Below are positions 17,118 to 23,616 of a DNA stretch of 50,415 nt, piece after piece. The position numbers and the translations under genes are program-made. Source of the DNA: an uncultured Alphaproteobacteria bacterium (GTDB lineage: Bacteria; Pseudomonadota; Alphaproteobacteria; Rs-D84). The stretch is from assembly GCA_904502095.1 (NCBI GenBank), contig CAJGDG010000007.1, forward strand, positions 1 to 50,415. The letters run 5' to 3'. The notes under the pieces are model-generated. The model was not told the DNA's origin, did no database searches, and saw nothing but the letters and a program-made list of their open reading frames with translations. Within the stretch, counting starts at the first letter, position 1, and each line of letters begins with the position of its first letter.

Positions 17118-17525
17118 GTGTGTGCAGTGGAAAGTAGTGAGTATTTTGTTTCTATAAACGATTTGTCAAAGCGGCTGTCTGTGCCGGCGCACACATTGCG
17201 CTATTGGGAAAAACAATTTCCAACGGCGGTGCGCCCGACCACCGGCGCAGGCGGTCGCAGATATTATCGTGCAGAAACAGTTGAAAAATTAATCGTAATC
17301 AAAGATTTGTTGTACACGCATGGCATGACAATTGCAGGCGTAAAGAAAATGTTGCGCGAAGGGAGTTTACCTGTCGCTGCGACGGACGCATTGCCGGATA
17401 CTGTACAGGTGTCTGTGCCAGCTGCCGTTGTAGATCAGCCGGTTGTCGTGGCACCATCGGTTGATTTGTCGGCGGTTGATGCGGCGATTGATTTATTGGA
17501 ATCTGCCCGTAATTTATTGCAATAA
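17118..17525 (+). CDS. MerR family transcriptional regulator
   Basis: A 135-residue protein with an N-terminal MerR-type winged helix: FVSINDLSKRLSVPAHTLRYWEKQFP, then GGRRYYRAETVEKL, then LYTHGMTIAGVKKMLREG. The C-terminal half is Ala/Val/Pro-rich with a short helix and no metal-binding cysteines, so the ligand is unknown. It resembles the short MerR protein often found downstream of ihfA in alphaproteobacteria. The start is GTG 17118 or GTG 17127, 3 or 12 bases after gyrA, with no clear ribosome binding site. A strong terminator follows. Confidence 0.85.
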   Translation: MCAVESSEYFVSINDLSKRLSVPAHTLRYWEKQFPTAVRPTTGAGGRRYYRAETVEKLIVIKDLLYTHGMTIAGVKKMLREGSLPVAATDALPDTVQVSVPAAVVDQPVVVAPSVDLSAVDAAIDLLESARNLLQ

Positions 17526-17533
17526 TAACGGTT

Positions 17534-17560
17534 AAAAAACGCCCGTTTGGGCGTTTTTTT
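17534..17560 (+). terminator. Bidirectional terminator after the MerR gene
   Basis: AAAAAACGCCC, loop GTTT, GGGCGTTTTTT. It is a long symmetric stem between two convergent genes. Confidence 0.9.
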
Positions 17561-18098
17561 AGCGTGTTTTTTCAAAATGTTTTTTTATTTTATTCCAATT
17601 CCGTTTAAAGTTTTCATGTGTCGGTGTCGCAGAATGTTTTGCAGATGCGATACTGTCTTGTTCTAATTTTTTTACATATTCTGCTTTTTTTCTTATGTTT
17701 TCGTCCGCTGCTTTTACGCCCGATGCATGTACAAAGTATTCGTTAAATAAATTTAGCGCATTTTTTTCAATTGCGTTTTCTAATGAATCGGCGCGCGCTT
17801 CTGATGGGTATGTTTCATAAAACTTGTCTATTTCATCGTACCCTAAATCCAATGCTGCTTTTTTTGTTGCGATATCTCTGGCTGCATCATAGGCGTGCCC
17901 CAGTATTTGATAACGTTCTTGGTATGCATCGTCAAGTTGGGCGCGTGCGTTTTTTGCATCCAAAGGAGAAAAAGTCGGCTTGTCTAAATCCGATATAACG
18001 GCATATATAGCGCTGACAATCAAGGTAGCGATTGTTCCTGTTGCGGCAATATGCAAAAATCCTTTTTTTATATTTTCTTTTTTCATAATGGAATCCAT
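17559..18098 (-). CDS. Hypothetical single-pass membrane protein
   Basis: A 179-residue protein starting at ATG 18098 (or ATG 18086). A basic N-terminus (MKKENIKKG) is followed by one hydrophobic segment, HIAATGTIATLIVSAIYAVI, about residues 16-35. The remaining 140 residues are charged and largely helical (for example QLDDAYQERYQILGHAYDAARDIA), probably on the far side of the membrane. No family is recognised. It stands alone between a terminator and tRNA-Glu. Confidence 0.6.
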   Translation of the reverse strand: MDSIMKKENIKKGFLHIAATGTIATLIVSAIYAVISDLDKPTFSPLDAKNARAQLDDAYQERYQILGHAYDAARDIATKKAALDLGYDEIDKFYETYPSEARADSLENAIEKNALNLFNEYFVHASGVKAADENIRKKAEYVKKLEQDSIASAKHSATPTHENFKRNWNKIKKHFEKTR

Positions 18099-18207
18099 TG
18101 TTTGTTTTTATATGTTCGCACAAATAATAAAAATGTCAACAAAAAAACATAGGCAGGGCGGTTCGCGTCACAAGTTAACCCGTTTCCAGCACGGTTATGT
18201 TTAAACT

Positions 18208-18282
18208 TGGCACTCCCAACGGGAATCGAACCCGTGTTGCCAGAATGAGAATCTGATGTCCTAACCGCTAGACGATGGGAGC
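18208..18282 (-). tRNA. tRNA-Glu (anticodon CTC)
   Basis: On the minus strand it reads GCTCCCATCGTCTAGCGGTT and so on, 75 bases with the 3' CCA encoded. The acceptor stem GCTCCCA pairs with TGGGAGT (one G-T pair). The anticodon loop TTCTCAT places CTC at positions 34-36, and GGGTTCGATTCCC forms the T arm. CTC reads GAG codons only. Confidence 0.95.
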
Positions 18283-18371
18283 TTGTATTAAATCATATAC
18301 ACAAATAATTTCTTTTTCAATTGAAAGTTTATACATGTTTTTTTATTATATTTTTATAAAAGGGTTAGTTT

Positions 18372-19115
18372 ATGGATTACAGACGTTATTTTGCAAAAAT
18401 AGTCAGCGGATTTGTCCCGGGACGCGCGCGTCGCACCAAGGTTCGAAATATTGTGCGTTTTCCGCAGTCGTTCGAATATATTCGTTGGGTGCGCAATTGG
18501 GCAAAACAAAATGATGGCGGTGTAAAAAAGTTAAAGTTCGCGCTGGGTGTTGGTTGTCATAATTTGGTTGTGTTGTTAAATGATCGTCATGTGTTTAAAT
18601 TCCCGTTGCGCGAAAATGCGGTTGAAAAGACAAAGCGCGAAGTGCGTATTGCTAATGCGCTGATGTCTGTTTCGCCAATTCGTATTCCAAAAACAGAACT
18701 GATTCCGTACAAAGATATTATTATTCGCCGGCAAGAATTTGTTCCTGGCAAATTAATATGCGACTTTGAACCGGGGGGTGTCACTGCTAATCGTGAAAAG
18801 ATTGCAAAACAACTAGCGAATTTTATGTATAAAATCGGTCAGTGTGATGCGCCTGAAATCAGTGACTTAAAACCAGACGCAAAGGCCAAGCCGGCCTTTA
18901 TGTACGGATGGTTTCATAACGATATTGGCCAGAATTTTTTAATGGATGATGATTTTAATATTGTCGGATTCGTTGATTGGGAAGGTGCCTGTTTTTGTGA
19001 TTTTGCGCAAGATATTGCGACGGCTGATTGGCATTGGGCCAAGTTGGGGGTTCGTGGACTGGGCGTGTGCTTGGTGACAGAATATGCAAAATTGTATTTT
19101 GCAGGCAACAAATAA
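18372..19115 (+). CDS. Aminoglycoside phosphotransferase-like kinase
   Basis: A 247-residue protein with the APH/choline-kinase fold. FALGVGCHNLVVLL and the strand HVFKFPLRENAVEKTKREVRIA give the nucleotide loop and Lys region. GWFHNDIGQNFLM carries the catalytic HxD and downstream Asn, and VGFVDWEGACFCDFAQDIA gives the metal-binding Asp. It is smaller than most antibiotic kinases (about 270 residues), and the substrate cannot be told from sequence; a small alcohol or sugar is as likely as a drug. An AAAGGG site precedes the ATG. It is divergent from tRNA-Glu. The 147 bases after it, up to the terminator, hold nothing I recognise. Confidence 0.75.
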   Translation: MDYRRYFAKIVSGFVPGRARRTKVRNIVRFPQSFEYIRWVRNWAKQNDGGVKKLKFALGVGCHNLVVLLNDRHVFKFPLRENAVEKTKREVRIANALMSVSPIRIPKTELIPYKDIIIRRQEFVPGKLICDFEPGGVTANREKIAKQLANFMYKIGQCDAPEISDLKPDAKAKPAFMYGWFHNDIGQNFLMDDDFNIVGFVDWEGACFCDFAQDIATADWHWAKLGVRGLGVCLVTEYAKLYFAGNK

Positions 19116-19262
19116 TCAGGATGTGTCACGCGCTACCGTGATTTATGATGGGATAGTAAACGGTATGTGTCGCTATTTTTTTGAATATTAACTGTTCTAT
19201 ATGCCCGACCAATGGCGTATTCTTTACATATGCGTTTGCTGGTCTGAAACAAAACCAAAAAT

Positions 19263-19290
19263 AAAAAAACACCCGTTTGGGTGTTTTTTT
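19263..19290 (+). terminator. Bidirectional terminator
   Basis: AAAAAAACACCC, loop GTTT, GGGTGTTTTTTT. This is a 12-bp perfect stem between the kinase gene and a convergent hypothetical gene. Confidence 0.9.
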
Positions 19291-20020
19291 ATCTGCGTCT
19301 GTTTCCGTATCGGGACATAAATTTATTGATTTGTGAATTTTTGTTTGGTGCAGGCGCGTCAGTTTTGTTTTCTATTTTTGTTATGTTGGTTATTTTTTGT
19401 TTGTTTGCTGTTTTTACAGCATATAATTCCAGATTTTCACCAACGCCCAGAAACACATCTGACAACAATTTGTCGTATTGTTGCTGAAAGTTTTTATCGT
19501 TGCGATACAAAAAATCTGATACTTGTTCGACTGTGCCCGAATGGTCGTTGGCGCAAAAATCTTTAACCCGCGAAATTTTTTCGTTCTTAAAAATGTTAAG
19601 TGTTTTTTTGTCGCCTGCAGTGATGCGCAGGTTGTTGATTTTTATCTCTTTATTTTTTGCTGCATCATAAATCATATCGAATAAAAAGTCCTGCATAGCC
19701 TCGGTATCTAATTTCCAAGTCGGATATTTTACATCGCTTAAATCTATTTCTGATTCTATGATATATGCAGTTTTGTTGTCGTTAAAATCCCATGAGTTTT
19801 GATTGCTTTTTATATGGTTTTCTGCGCCAACGCGCGTTGTAAAGAAGTAATATCCATTGCTTTGTCCGCCCAACGCATTTTTAGATGGATTGAAATATCC
19901 GTTTTGTTGAATTTTATTAAATTCCTGTTCGCTGATTGGCGAAAGTATATGGTATAAAACAATCTTTTGCTTGTTTGCCTTAGCGATTGCGTCATTAAAT
20001 TTTATTGTTTTGATATTCAT
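19289..20020 (-). CDS. Hypothetical protein, possibly ADP-ribosyltransferase-like fold
   Basis: A 243-residue soluble protein without signal peptide. The N-terminal part has IVLYHILSPISEQEFNKIQQNGYF, then ALGGQSNGYYFFTTRVGAEN, then AYIIESEIDLS. The order H, then G.F, then YYFFTT, then a strand is loosely reminiscent of the DUF3990/ART-like NAD-binding folds, but this is inference and the catalytic Glu cannot be placed. The second half is helical and Lys/Asn-rich, ending in a basic tail (SRYGNRRR). It is more AT-rich than neighbouring core genes and lies beside the inverted-repeat cassette, so it may belong to an accessory island. Confidence 0.55.
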   Translation of the reverse strand: MNIKTIKFNDAIAKANKQKIVLYHILSPISEQEFNKIQQNGYFNPSKNALGGQSNGYYFFTTRVGAENHIKSNQNSWDFNDNKTAYIIESEIDLSDVKYPTWKLDTEAMQDFLFDMIYDAAKNKEIKINNLRITAGDKKTLNIFKNEKISRVKDFCANDHSGTVEQVSDFLYRNDKNFQQQYDKLLSDVFLGVGENLELYAVKTANKQKITNITKIENKTDAPAPNKNSQINKFMSRYGNRRR

Positions 20021-20253
20021 ATTTTTCCGATTGTCTGTATATGTTTTTCTCTAAGATTGATTATATCACACAGTCTACACAAAAACAAACACCCCAGGTT
20101 GGGGGGGGTGTGGCGCACTCAATTCCCTCGGTCAATAGACCTGCGGGGCATTCGTTAGCGCTCAAACTACGCAAGGCTTGTTTTCGCTTACTCATAGTCG
20201 AACCTGTCACGCCAAAGGCGGACGATGTTTCAAATCAAATGGGCGCAACAAAG

Positions 20254-20294
20254 CCAATATTAAAACGCACCACAAGGGTGCGTTTGAATATTGG
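20254..20294. repeat. Long imperfect hairpin at the cassette edge
   Basis: CCAATATT, one base, AAACGCACC, loop ACAAG, GGTGCGTTT, one base, AATATTGG. This makes 17 paired positions around one mismatch. It has no T-run, so it is not an ordinary terminator, and it overlaps the left inverted repeat by two bases. The rest of 20021-20253 is noncoding. It contains an unusually G-rich stretch (GGTTGGGGGGGG at about 20098) and no gene I can support. Confidence 0.65.
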
Positions 20295-20313
20295 TTGGGG
20301 TGTGCGGGCGAAA
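20293..20313. repeat. Left inverted repeat of the small-protein cassette
   Basis: A 21-base sequence starting GGTTGGGGTGTG and ending GGGCGAAA. It is the perfect reverse complement of 20806-20826. Its first eight bases also occur at the 3' end of tRNA-Gln (20994-21001, as read on +). Confidence 0.85.
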
Positions 20314-20319
20314 CGCGAG

Positions 20320-20348
20320 TTGTTATTGTGCTGTTTTTGTGATATAAT
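20320..20348 (+). promoter_or_regulatory. Strong promoter for the small secreted protein
   Basis: TTGTTA (20320-20325) and TATAAT (20343-20348) with an ideal 17-base spacer, starting 6 bases inside the left inverted repeat. Confidence 0.7.
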
Positions 20349-20371
20349 ATCCACAAATATGGAGAGAGAAA

Positions 20372-20776
20372 ATGAAAAAAATAATAATTGTTCTTGTCAG
20401 TTGTTTTATATGTAATCCTATGTTTGCCGGTGCACTTAGTGATGCTATAAAAAAATTAGAAGAATCTGGTACTGGACAAGAATGTAGAGAATTGAAAAAT
20501 AAAATTAAAGATTTGAATAATCAATTAAAAGTTGTTGAAGCCGAATACGAAACTAAATGTGTTATTGATGGTACGGGTGACGTAGATACACAAACGGATT
20601 CTGAATATGATGCTTCTGAACCAACCGAAGTTAAATGTGATGACGGTTCTGTTCCTGATATAAATGGATGTTGTACGGACGAAATTTACACAGATATGGG
20701 ACGCGAAGGTTTTAACTGTTGTCCGAAAAATGGTGGCGAATGTTTTCCTCCAATAAAAATAAATACGCAAAAATAG
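20372..20776 (+). CDS. Small secreted cysteine-rich protein sharing the VirB10 C-terminal domain
   Basis: A 134-residue protein with a GGAGAGA site before ATG 20372. A signal peptide (MKKIIIVLVSCFICNPMFAG) is followed by a short helical, charged region (about 22-62) and an acidic linker. Residues 89-128 hold six cysteines in the order C, CC, CC, C, with GCCTDEIYTDMGREGFNCC at the centre. The same domain ends the VirB10-like protein encoded at 44597-46978; about 29 of 40 positions agree. The gene has its own strong promoter and lies between perfect inverted repeats. A surface partner or competitor of the secretion system is an inference from the shared domain only. Confidence 0.75.
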   Translation: MKKIIIVLVSCFICNPMFAGALSDAIKKLEESGTGQECRELKNKIKDLNNQLKVVEAEYETKCVIDGTGDVDTQTDSEYDASEPTEVKCDDGSVPDINGCCTDEIYTDMGREGFNCCPKNGGECFPPIKINTQK

Positions 20777-20805
20777 TAAGTTATATATTCGTTTAATTAT
20801 AACCT

Positions 20806-20826
20806 TTTCGCCCGCACACCCCAACC
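20806..20826. repeat. Right inverted repeat of the small-protein cassette
   Basis: The perfect 21-base reverse complement of 20293-20313. It lies 29 bases after the stop of the small secreted protein gene. Confidence 0.85.
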
Positions 20827-20884
20827 ATTTTGAATAAAAAGACTATTCTTAGCAATGTTTGATTGGTTTTATAAGATTATTGCT

Positions 20885-20936
20885 AGTTCGAAAGTGTCAG
20901 CAAGAACATAAAATTTCAAAATCAGACTTTCGAACT
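20885..20936. repeat. 11-bp inverted repeat of unknown role
   Basis: AGTTCGAAAGT (20885-20895) and ACTTTCGAACT (20926-20936) are perfect reverse complements separated by 30 AT-rich bases. It lies between the cassette and tRNA-Gln. There is no T-run. Confidence 0.6.
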
Positions 20937-20959
20937 CGCCAAACCCTTATATTTCAAAC

Positions 20960-20985
20960 AAAAAAATGCCCCGAAGGACATTTTG
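20960..20985 (-). terminator. Terminator downstream of tRNA-Gln
   Basis: On the minus strand AAATGTCC, loop TTCG, GGGCATTT and a run of T. The stable TTCG loop and position 8 bases after the tRNA fit an intrinsic terminator. Confidence 0.75.
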
Positions 20986-20992
20986 TTAACTA

Positions 20993-21066
20993 TGGTTGGG
21001 GCGCACGGATTCGAACCATGATAAAGAGAACCAAAATCTCTTGTCCTACCATTAGACGACACCCCA
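20993..21066 (-). tRNA. tRNA-Gln (anticodon TTG)
   Basis: On the minus strand it begins TGGGGTGTCGTCTAATGG, 74 bases with CCA encoded. The acceptor TGGGGTG pairs with CGCCCCA. The anticodon loop TTTTGGT gives TTG at 34-36 (reads CAA and possibly CAG), and GGTTCGAATCC makes the T loop. Confidence 0.95.
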
Positions 21067-21132
21067 ATAGCGAAAATGATTATAACCATCTTTTGATAAA
21101 AAGCAATAATATTTTTATTTGAAATTTTTTAC

Positions 21133-21179
21133 TTGAAATTATTTTGTTAAAAAATATAATAATTAAGCTTTTTAACAAA
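21133..21179 (+). promoter_or_regulatory. Promoter with overlapping MarR-type operator
   Basis: TTGAAA (21133-21138) and TATAAT (21155-21160), spacer 16. The 11-bp perfect inverted repeat TTTGTTAAAAA (21143-21153) and TTTTTAACAAA (21169-21179) brackets the -10 element. Repressor bound here would block the promoter of its own operon, as is usual for MarR proteins. Confidence 0.7.
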
Positions 21180-21213
21180 TCTGCACTTCAAGCCTATTAT
21201 ATAGGAGGTAAAA

Positions 21214-21663
21214 ATGCAACGCAAGGAATTTGTTGCTTTGATGGAAAAAAATATTTGGACACTGGATAAGTTGGCCGATAGATTGCGTCCAAATCGGATG
21301 GAATCAACCGGCTATCCGCGTCAGTTGGTGTCTATTTTGGTGCGTTTGCACAATGGTGGACGCGCCAAGTTAAAAGATATCGCGCGTCGTGAACATGTGT
21401 CTGCGCCAAATTTGTGCGCGGCATTTCGTAAATTAGAACGCGATGGTATGGTTGTTCGTACGACTGATGATAACGATCGTCGAAATACTTGGTATTGTGT
21501 GTCGCCCAGTGGGGCTGAATTAGCAGTGCGCGCAATGGATTTGTTTCGTTCTGGCATAGAAGCAATGTTTGCGAATTTGTCTGCGTCCGAAGAAAAGCGT
21601 CTGACGGATGCGTTGCGTACATTAAGTGATGTTTTAAGTAATATGGAGTCTGATAATGCATAG
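21214..21663 (+). CDS. MarR family transcriptional regulator of the efflux operon
   Basis: A 149-residue winged-helix protein with AGGAGG before ATG 21214. Residues about 36-100 show the MarR pattern: LVSILVRLHNGGRAKLKDIARREHVSAPNLCAAFRKLERDGMV, then the wing with DDNDRRNTWYCVSPSG. N- and C-terminal helices make the dimer interface. MarR proteins usually repress efflux genes and release DNA on binding a small phenolic or drug ligand, or on cysteine oxidation. Its stop overlaps the start of the TolC-like gene by 8 bases, and an operator-like palindrome covers its promoter, so autoregulation of all four genes is likely. Confidence 0.9.
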   Translation: MQRKEFVALMEKNIWTLDKLADRLRPNRMESTGYPRQLVSILVRLHNGGRAKLKDIARREHVSAPNLCAAFRKLERDGMVVRTTDDNDRRNTWYCVSPSGAELAVRAMDLFRSGIEAMFANLSASEEKRLTDALRTLSDVLSNMESDNA

Positions 21664-22987
21664 TTTTAAACTGTTATCTGCTTTTGCGGCTTTGTTTGCA
21701 GGCGTGTTTGTGTCGCCATCTGTCGCATTGGATTTGTCGTTTAATGATGCGATTGGTATGGTGGTTGCGGCATCGCACGATTTGAAAAAGGCGGATGCAA
21801 ACCTTAAAAAGGCAGAGGCGTCACTGGATGCAGCAAATGCGAACCGCTGGTTTAAATTAGAAGGTTCGGCATCGTATATGAATTTGATAAATGTTGAAAA
21901 CCCATCTGAATCCAGCAAGATAGATTTGCCACCAGCATTGGGCGGACTGATTTCAGAAACATTAAAAGACCAATCTGTTTCGTTTGAGATGCCTGATAAC
22001 ATTTTCCAGGCAGGCCTGTCTTTGACCCAGCCGATATATACATTTGGTAAAATTGGTAATGCGGTAAAATCTGTAAAGTCTGCGATAAAAATGTCTGAAA
22101 AGTCCAAAGAAATGACGCTTCGTGAAGTTCGTTATGCGGCGGCAGATTTGTATTGGACCGCAAAAATGACAGACGAAATTGTAAAGTTATCAGAACAAGA
22201 TTTAGCAAATGCCCGTGCAGCAAGAAAGAAACTGACATCTGCGGGACGTGCTAATCGCAGCAATTTGTTGAAAATTGAATCTGATATCGCGGCCAAAGAA
22301 ATTAATGTTTCTGATGCGAAATTCAATCGTGATACTGCGCACAGAATGTTAAAGATTATGGCTGACATTGATGTTAACGAGGAACTGGTTTTAACAGACG
22401 CGTTCCCATCAAAATTTGAAGAACTGACAGCAGGAGAATTAAAAACAACGCCACAATGGGAAATCTTGTCAGAACAGGTAAATATGTATGAACGTGCAGC
22501 GCGTTCTAAACGCGCGGGTGCATATCCAACATTGGCGGCAACAGCATCTTATACTTATTCTTCTTTGTCGGGTGACGTGGGGCATTTGTTTGATAAAAAA
22601 GGCAGTCAGTCTGCATATTGGGGATTGGCATTACAGGTTCCTATTTTTTCTGGTGGTGTAAATCGCGCAAATGCAACAGTCGAAGCGATGAACGCTGTTG
22701 CCGCACAAGAAGATTTGGATTTGGCAAAGAAAATCACAACAGAACAATATGACAATGCAGTGCGTCAATATAATCGTCTGCGCGACAATTTGTCCACATT
22801 GAAAAACGCGCGCGATTTGGCGGCAAAAACATATACTTTGTCACAAAATCGTTTCGCATCTGGTCAAACATCTGCGGTTGAATTGGCGGATGTTTCCGCA
22901 GGTTTGTATCAGTTGGATATTGCGTTGCTTAATACAAAATACAAAATTTTAATGTCAGCAGAATCGGTAAAAAAGTTAGGTGAATAA
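21656..22987 (+). CDS. TolC family outer-membrane efflux protein
   Basis: A 443-residue outer-membrane factor with a signal peptide (SFKLLSAFAALFAGVFVSPSVA). Two homologous halves are visible, each opening with long helices: ALDLSFNDAIGMVVAASHDLKKADANLKKAEASL near residue 25, and a second near 260 (QWEILSEQVNMYERAARSKRAGAYPTL). The C-terminal segment YDNAVRQYNRLRDNLSTLKNARDLAAKTYTLSQNRFASGQTSAVELADVSAGLYQLDIALLNTKY is typical of OEP repeats. It should form the trimeric outer-membrane barrel and periplasmic tunnel for the RND pump encoded two genes downstream. Confidence 0.93.
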   Translation: MHSFKLLSAFAALFAGVFVSPSVALDLSFNDAIGMVVAASHDLKKADANLKKAEASLDAANANRWFKLEGSASYMNLINVENPSESSKIDLPPALGGLISETLKDQSVSFEMPDNIFQAGLSLTQPIYTFGKIGNAVKSVKSAIKMSEKSKEMTLREVRYAAADLYWTAKMTDEIVKLSEQDLANARAARKKLTSAGRANRSNLLKIESDIAAKEINVSDAKFNRDTAHRMLKIMADIDVNEELVLTDAFPSKFEELTAGELKTTPQWEILSEQVNMYERAARSKRAGAYPTLAATASYTYSSLSGDVGHLFDKKGSQSAYWGLALQVPIFSGGVNRANATVEAMNAVAAQEDLDLAKKITTEQYDNAVRQYNRLRDNLSTLKNARDLAAKTYTLSQNRFASGQTSAVELADVSAGLYQLDIALLNTKYKILMSAESVKKLGE

Positions 22988-22990
22988 AAA

Positions 22991-23590
22991 ATGGATAAAA
23001 TACAAAAAACTCTTAAATCAAAAAGAATAAAGCACTTGTTTTTTTTGGTGCTGGTTGCGGTAATGGTATTTTGGGTCGCGTTCCGTTTCGCTGCGGTTGC
23101 ATCTGAAAATGCGCGCTATGTTTTTAATGCGTCGCGCGTTGCAGCGGATACAGGTGCGCCAATCGAAGCGATTGTTGTGACGGAAAAAAGTGGTGTTTTG
23201 TACGAGCCGTTGGCGGTAAAAAACAATCGTGCATATGTTTCTGGTGATCGTGCATCTAAATTGCGCGCAGGCTGGAAAATAGGCAATGGCACAATTAAAT
23301 CTGTGTCCAGTGATATCGATTTAGACAGCGGTATGTTTGTTGTTCGCACAAATGGTGTTGCAGATGGGTTGCACTTTGCAGAATTTTCAGCACATGGATT
23401 TTTCGTGCCATTATATGCAATCACGGATGGTACAGTTTTAGTCAATGAAAACGGTGTTGCGACTGTTCGTAATGTGACGGTTGCGCGTCAAGATTCTGAA
23501 ACTGCATATATAACCGATGGTTTGCATAATGGCGACATTGTCATTTTATCCAAGGTAAATGCAGGCGACAAAGTTAAATACAACAAATAA
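22991..23590 (+). CDS. Very short periplasmic adaptor (membrane fusion protein) of an RND system
   Basis: A 199-residue protein in the usual adaptor position between TolC and RND genes. One N-terminal membrane anchor (about 16-36, HLFFLVLVAVMVFWVAF) precedes a periplasmic part. Residues about 90-199 look like the beta-barrel and membrane-proximal domains of HlyD/AcrA adaptors: IKSVSSDIDLDSGMFVVRT, FFVPLYAITDGTVLVNENGVATVRNVTV and ITDGLHNGDIVILSKVNAGDKV. The alpha-helical hairpin and most of the lipoyl halves that normally reach TolC are absent; AcrA has about 400 residues. No frameshift is apparent and the reading frame is intact, so this looks like a genuine reduced adaptor. Confidence 0.75.
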   Translation: MDKIQKTLKSKRIKHLFFLVLVAVMVFWVAFRFAAVASENARYVFNASRVAADTGAPIEAIVVTEKSGVLYEPLAVKNNRAYVSGDRASKLRAGWKIGNGTIKSVSSDIDLDSGMFVVRTNGVADGLHFAEFSAHGFFVPLYAITDGTVLVNENGVATVRNVTVARQDSETAYITDGLHNGDIVILSKVNAGDKVKYNK

Positions 23591-23616
23591 TAACTGAAAG
23601 AAAAAAGGACACAGAT

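Noticed and set aside
18372..19115. The APH-like kinase as an antibiotic resistance gene
   Set aside because: The fold is clear, but sequence alone gives no drug specificity, and similar kinases act on choline, sugars or unknown alcohols.
20041..20415. A 124-codon open frame on the + strand across the hairpin and left inverted repeat
   Set aside because: It runs through the repeat structures and the promoter of the real downstream gene, overlaps that gene's start, and has no ribosome binding site or protein-like composition.
22991..23590. The short adaptor as a frameshifted or truncated full-length gene
   Set aside because: Gaps to both neighbours are 3 and 26 bases, the frame is intact with its own start, and no adaptor-like remnant is visible in other frames.
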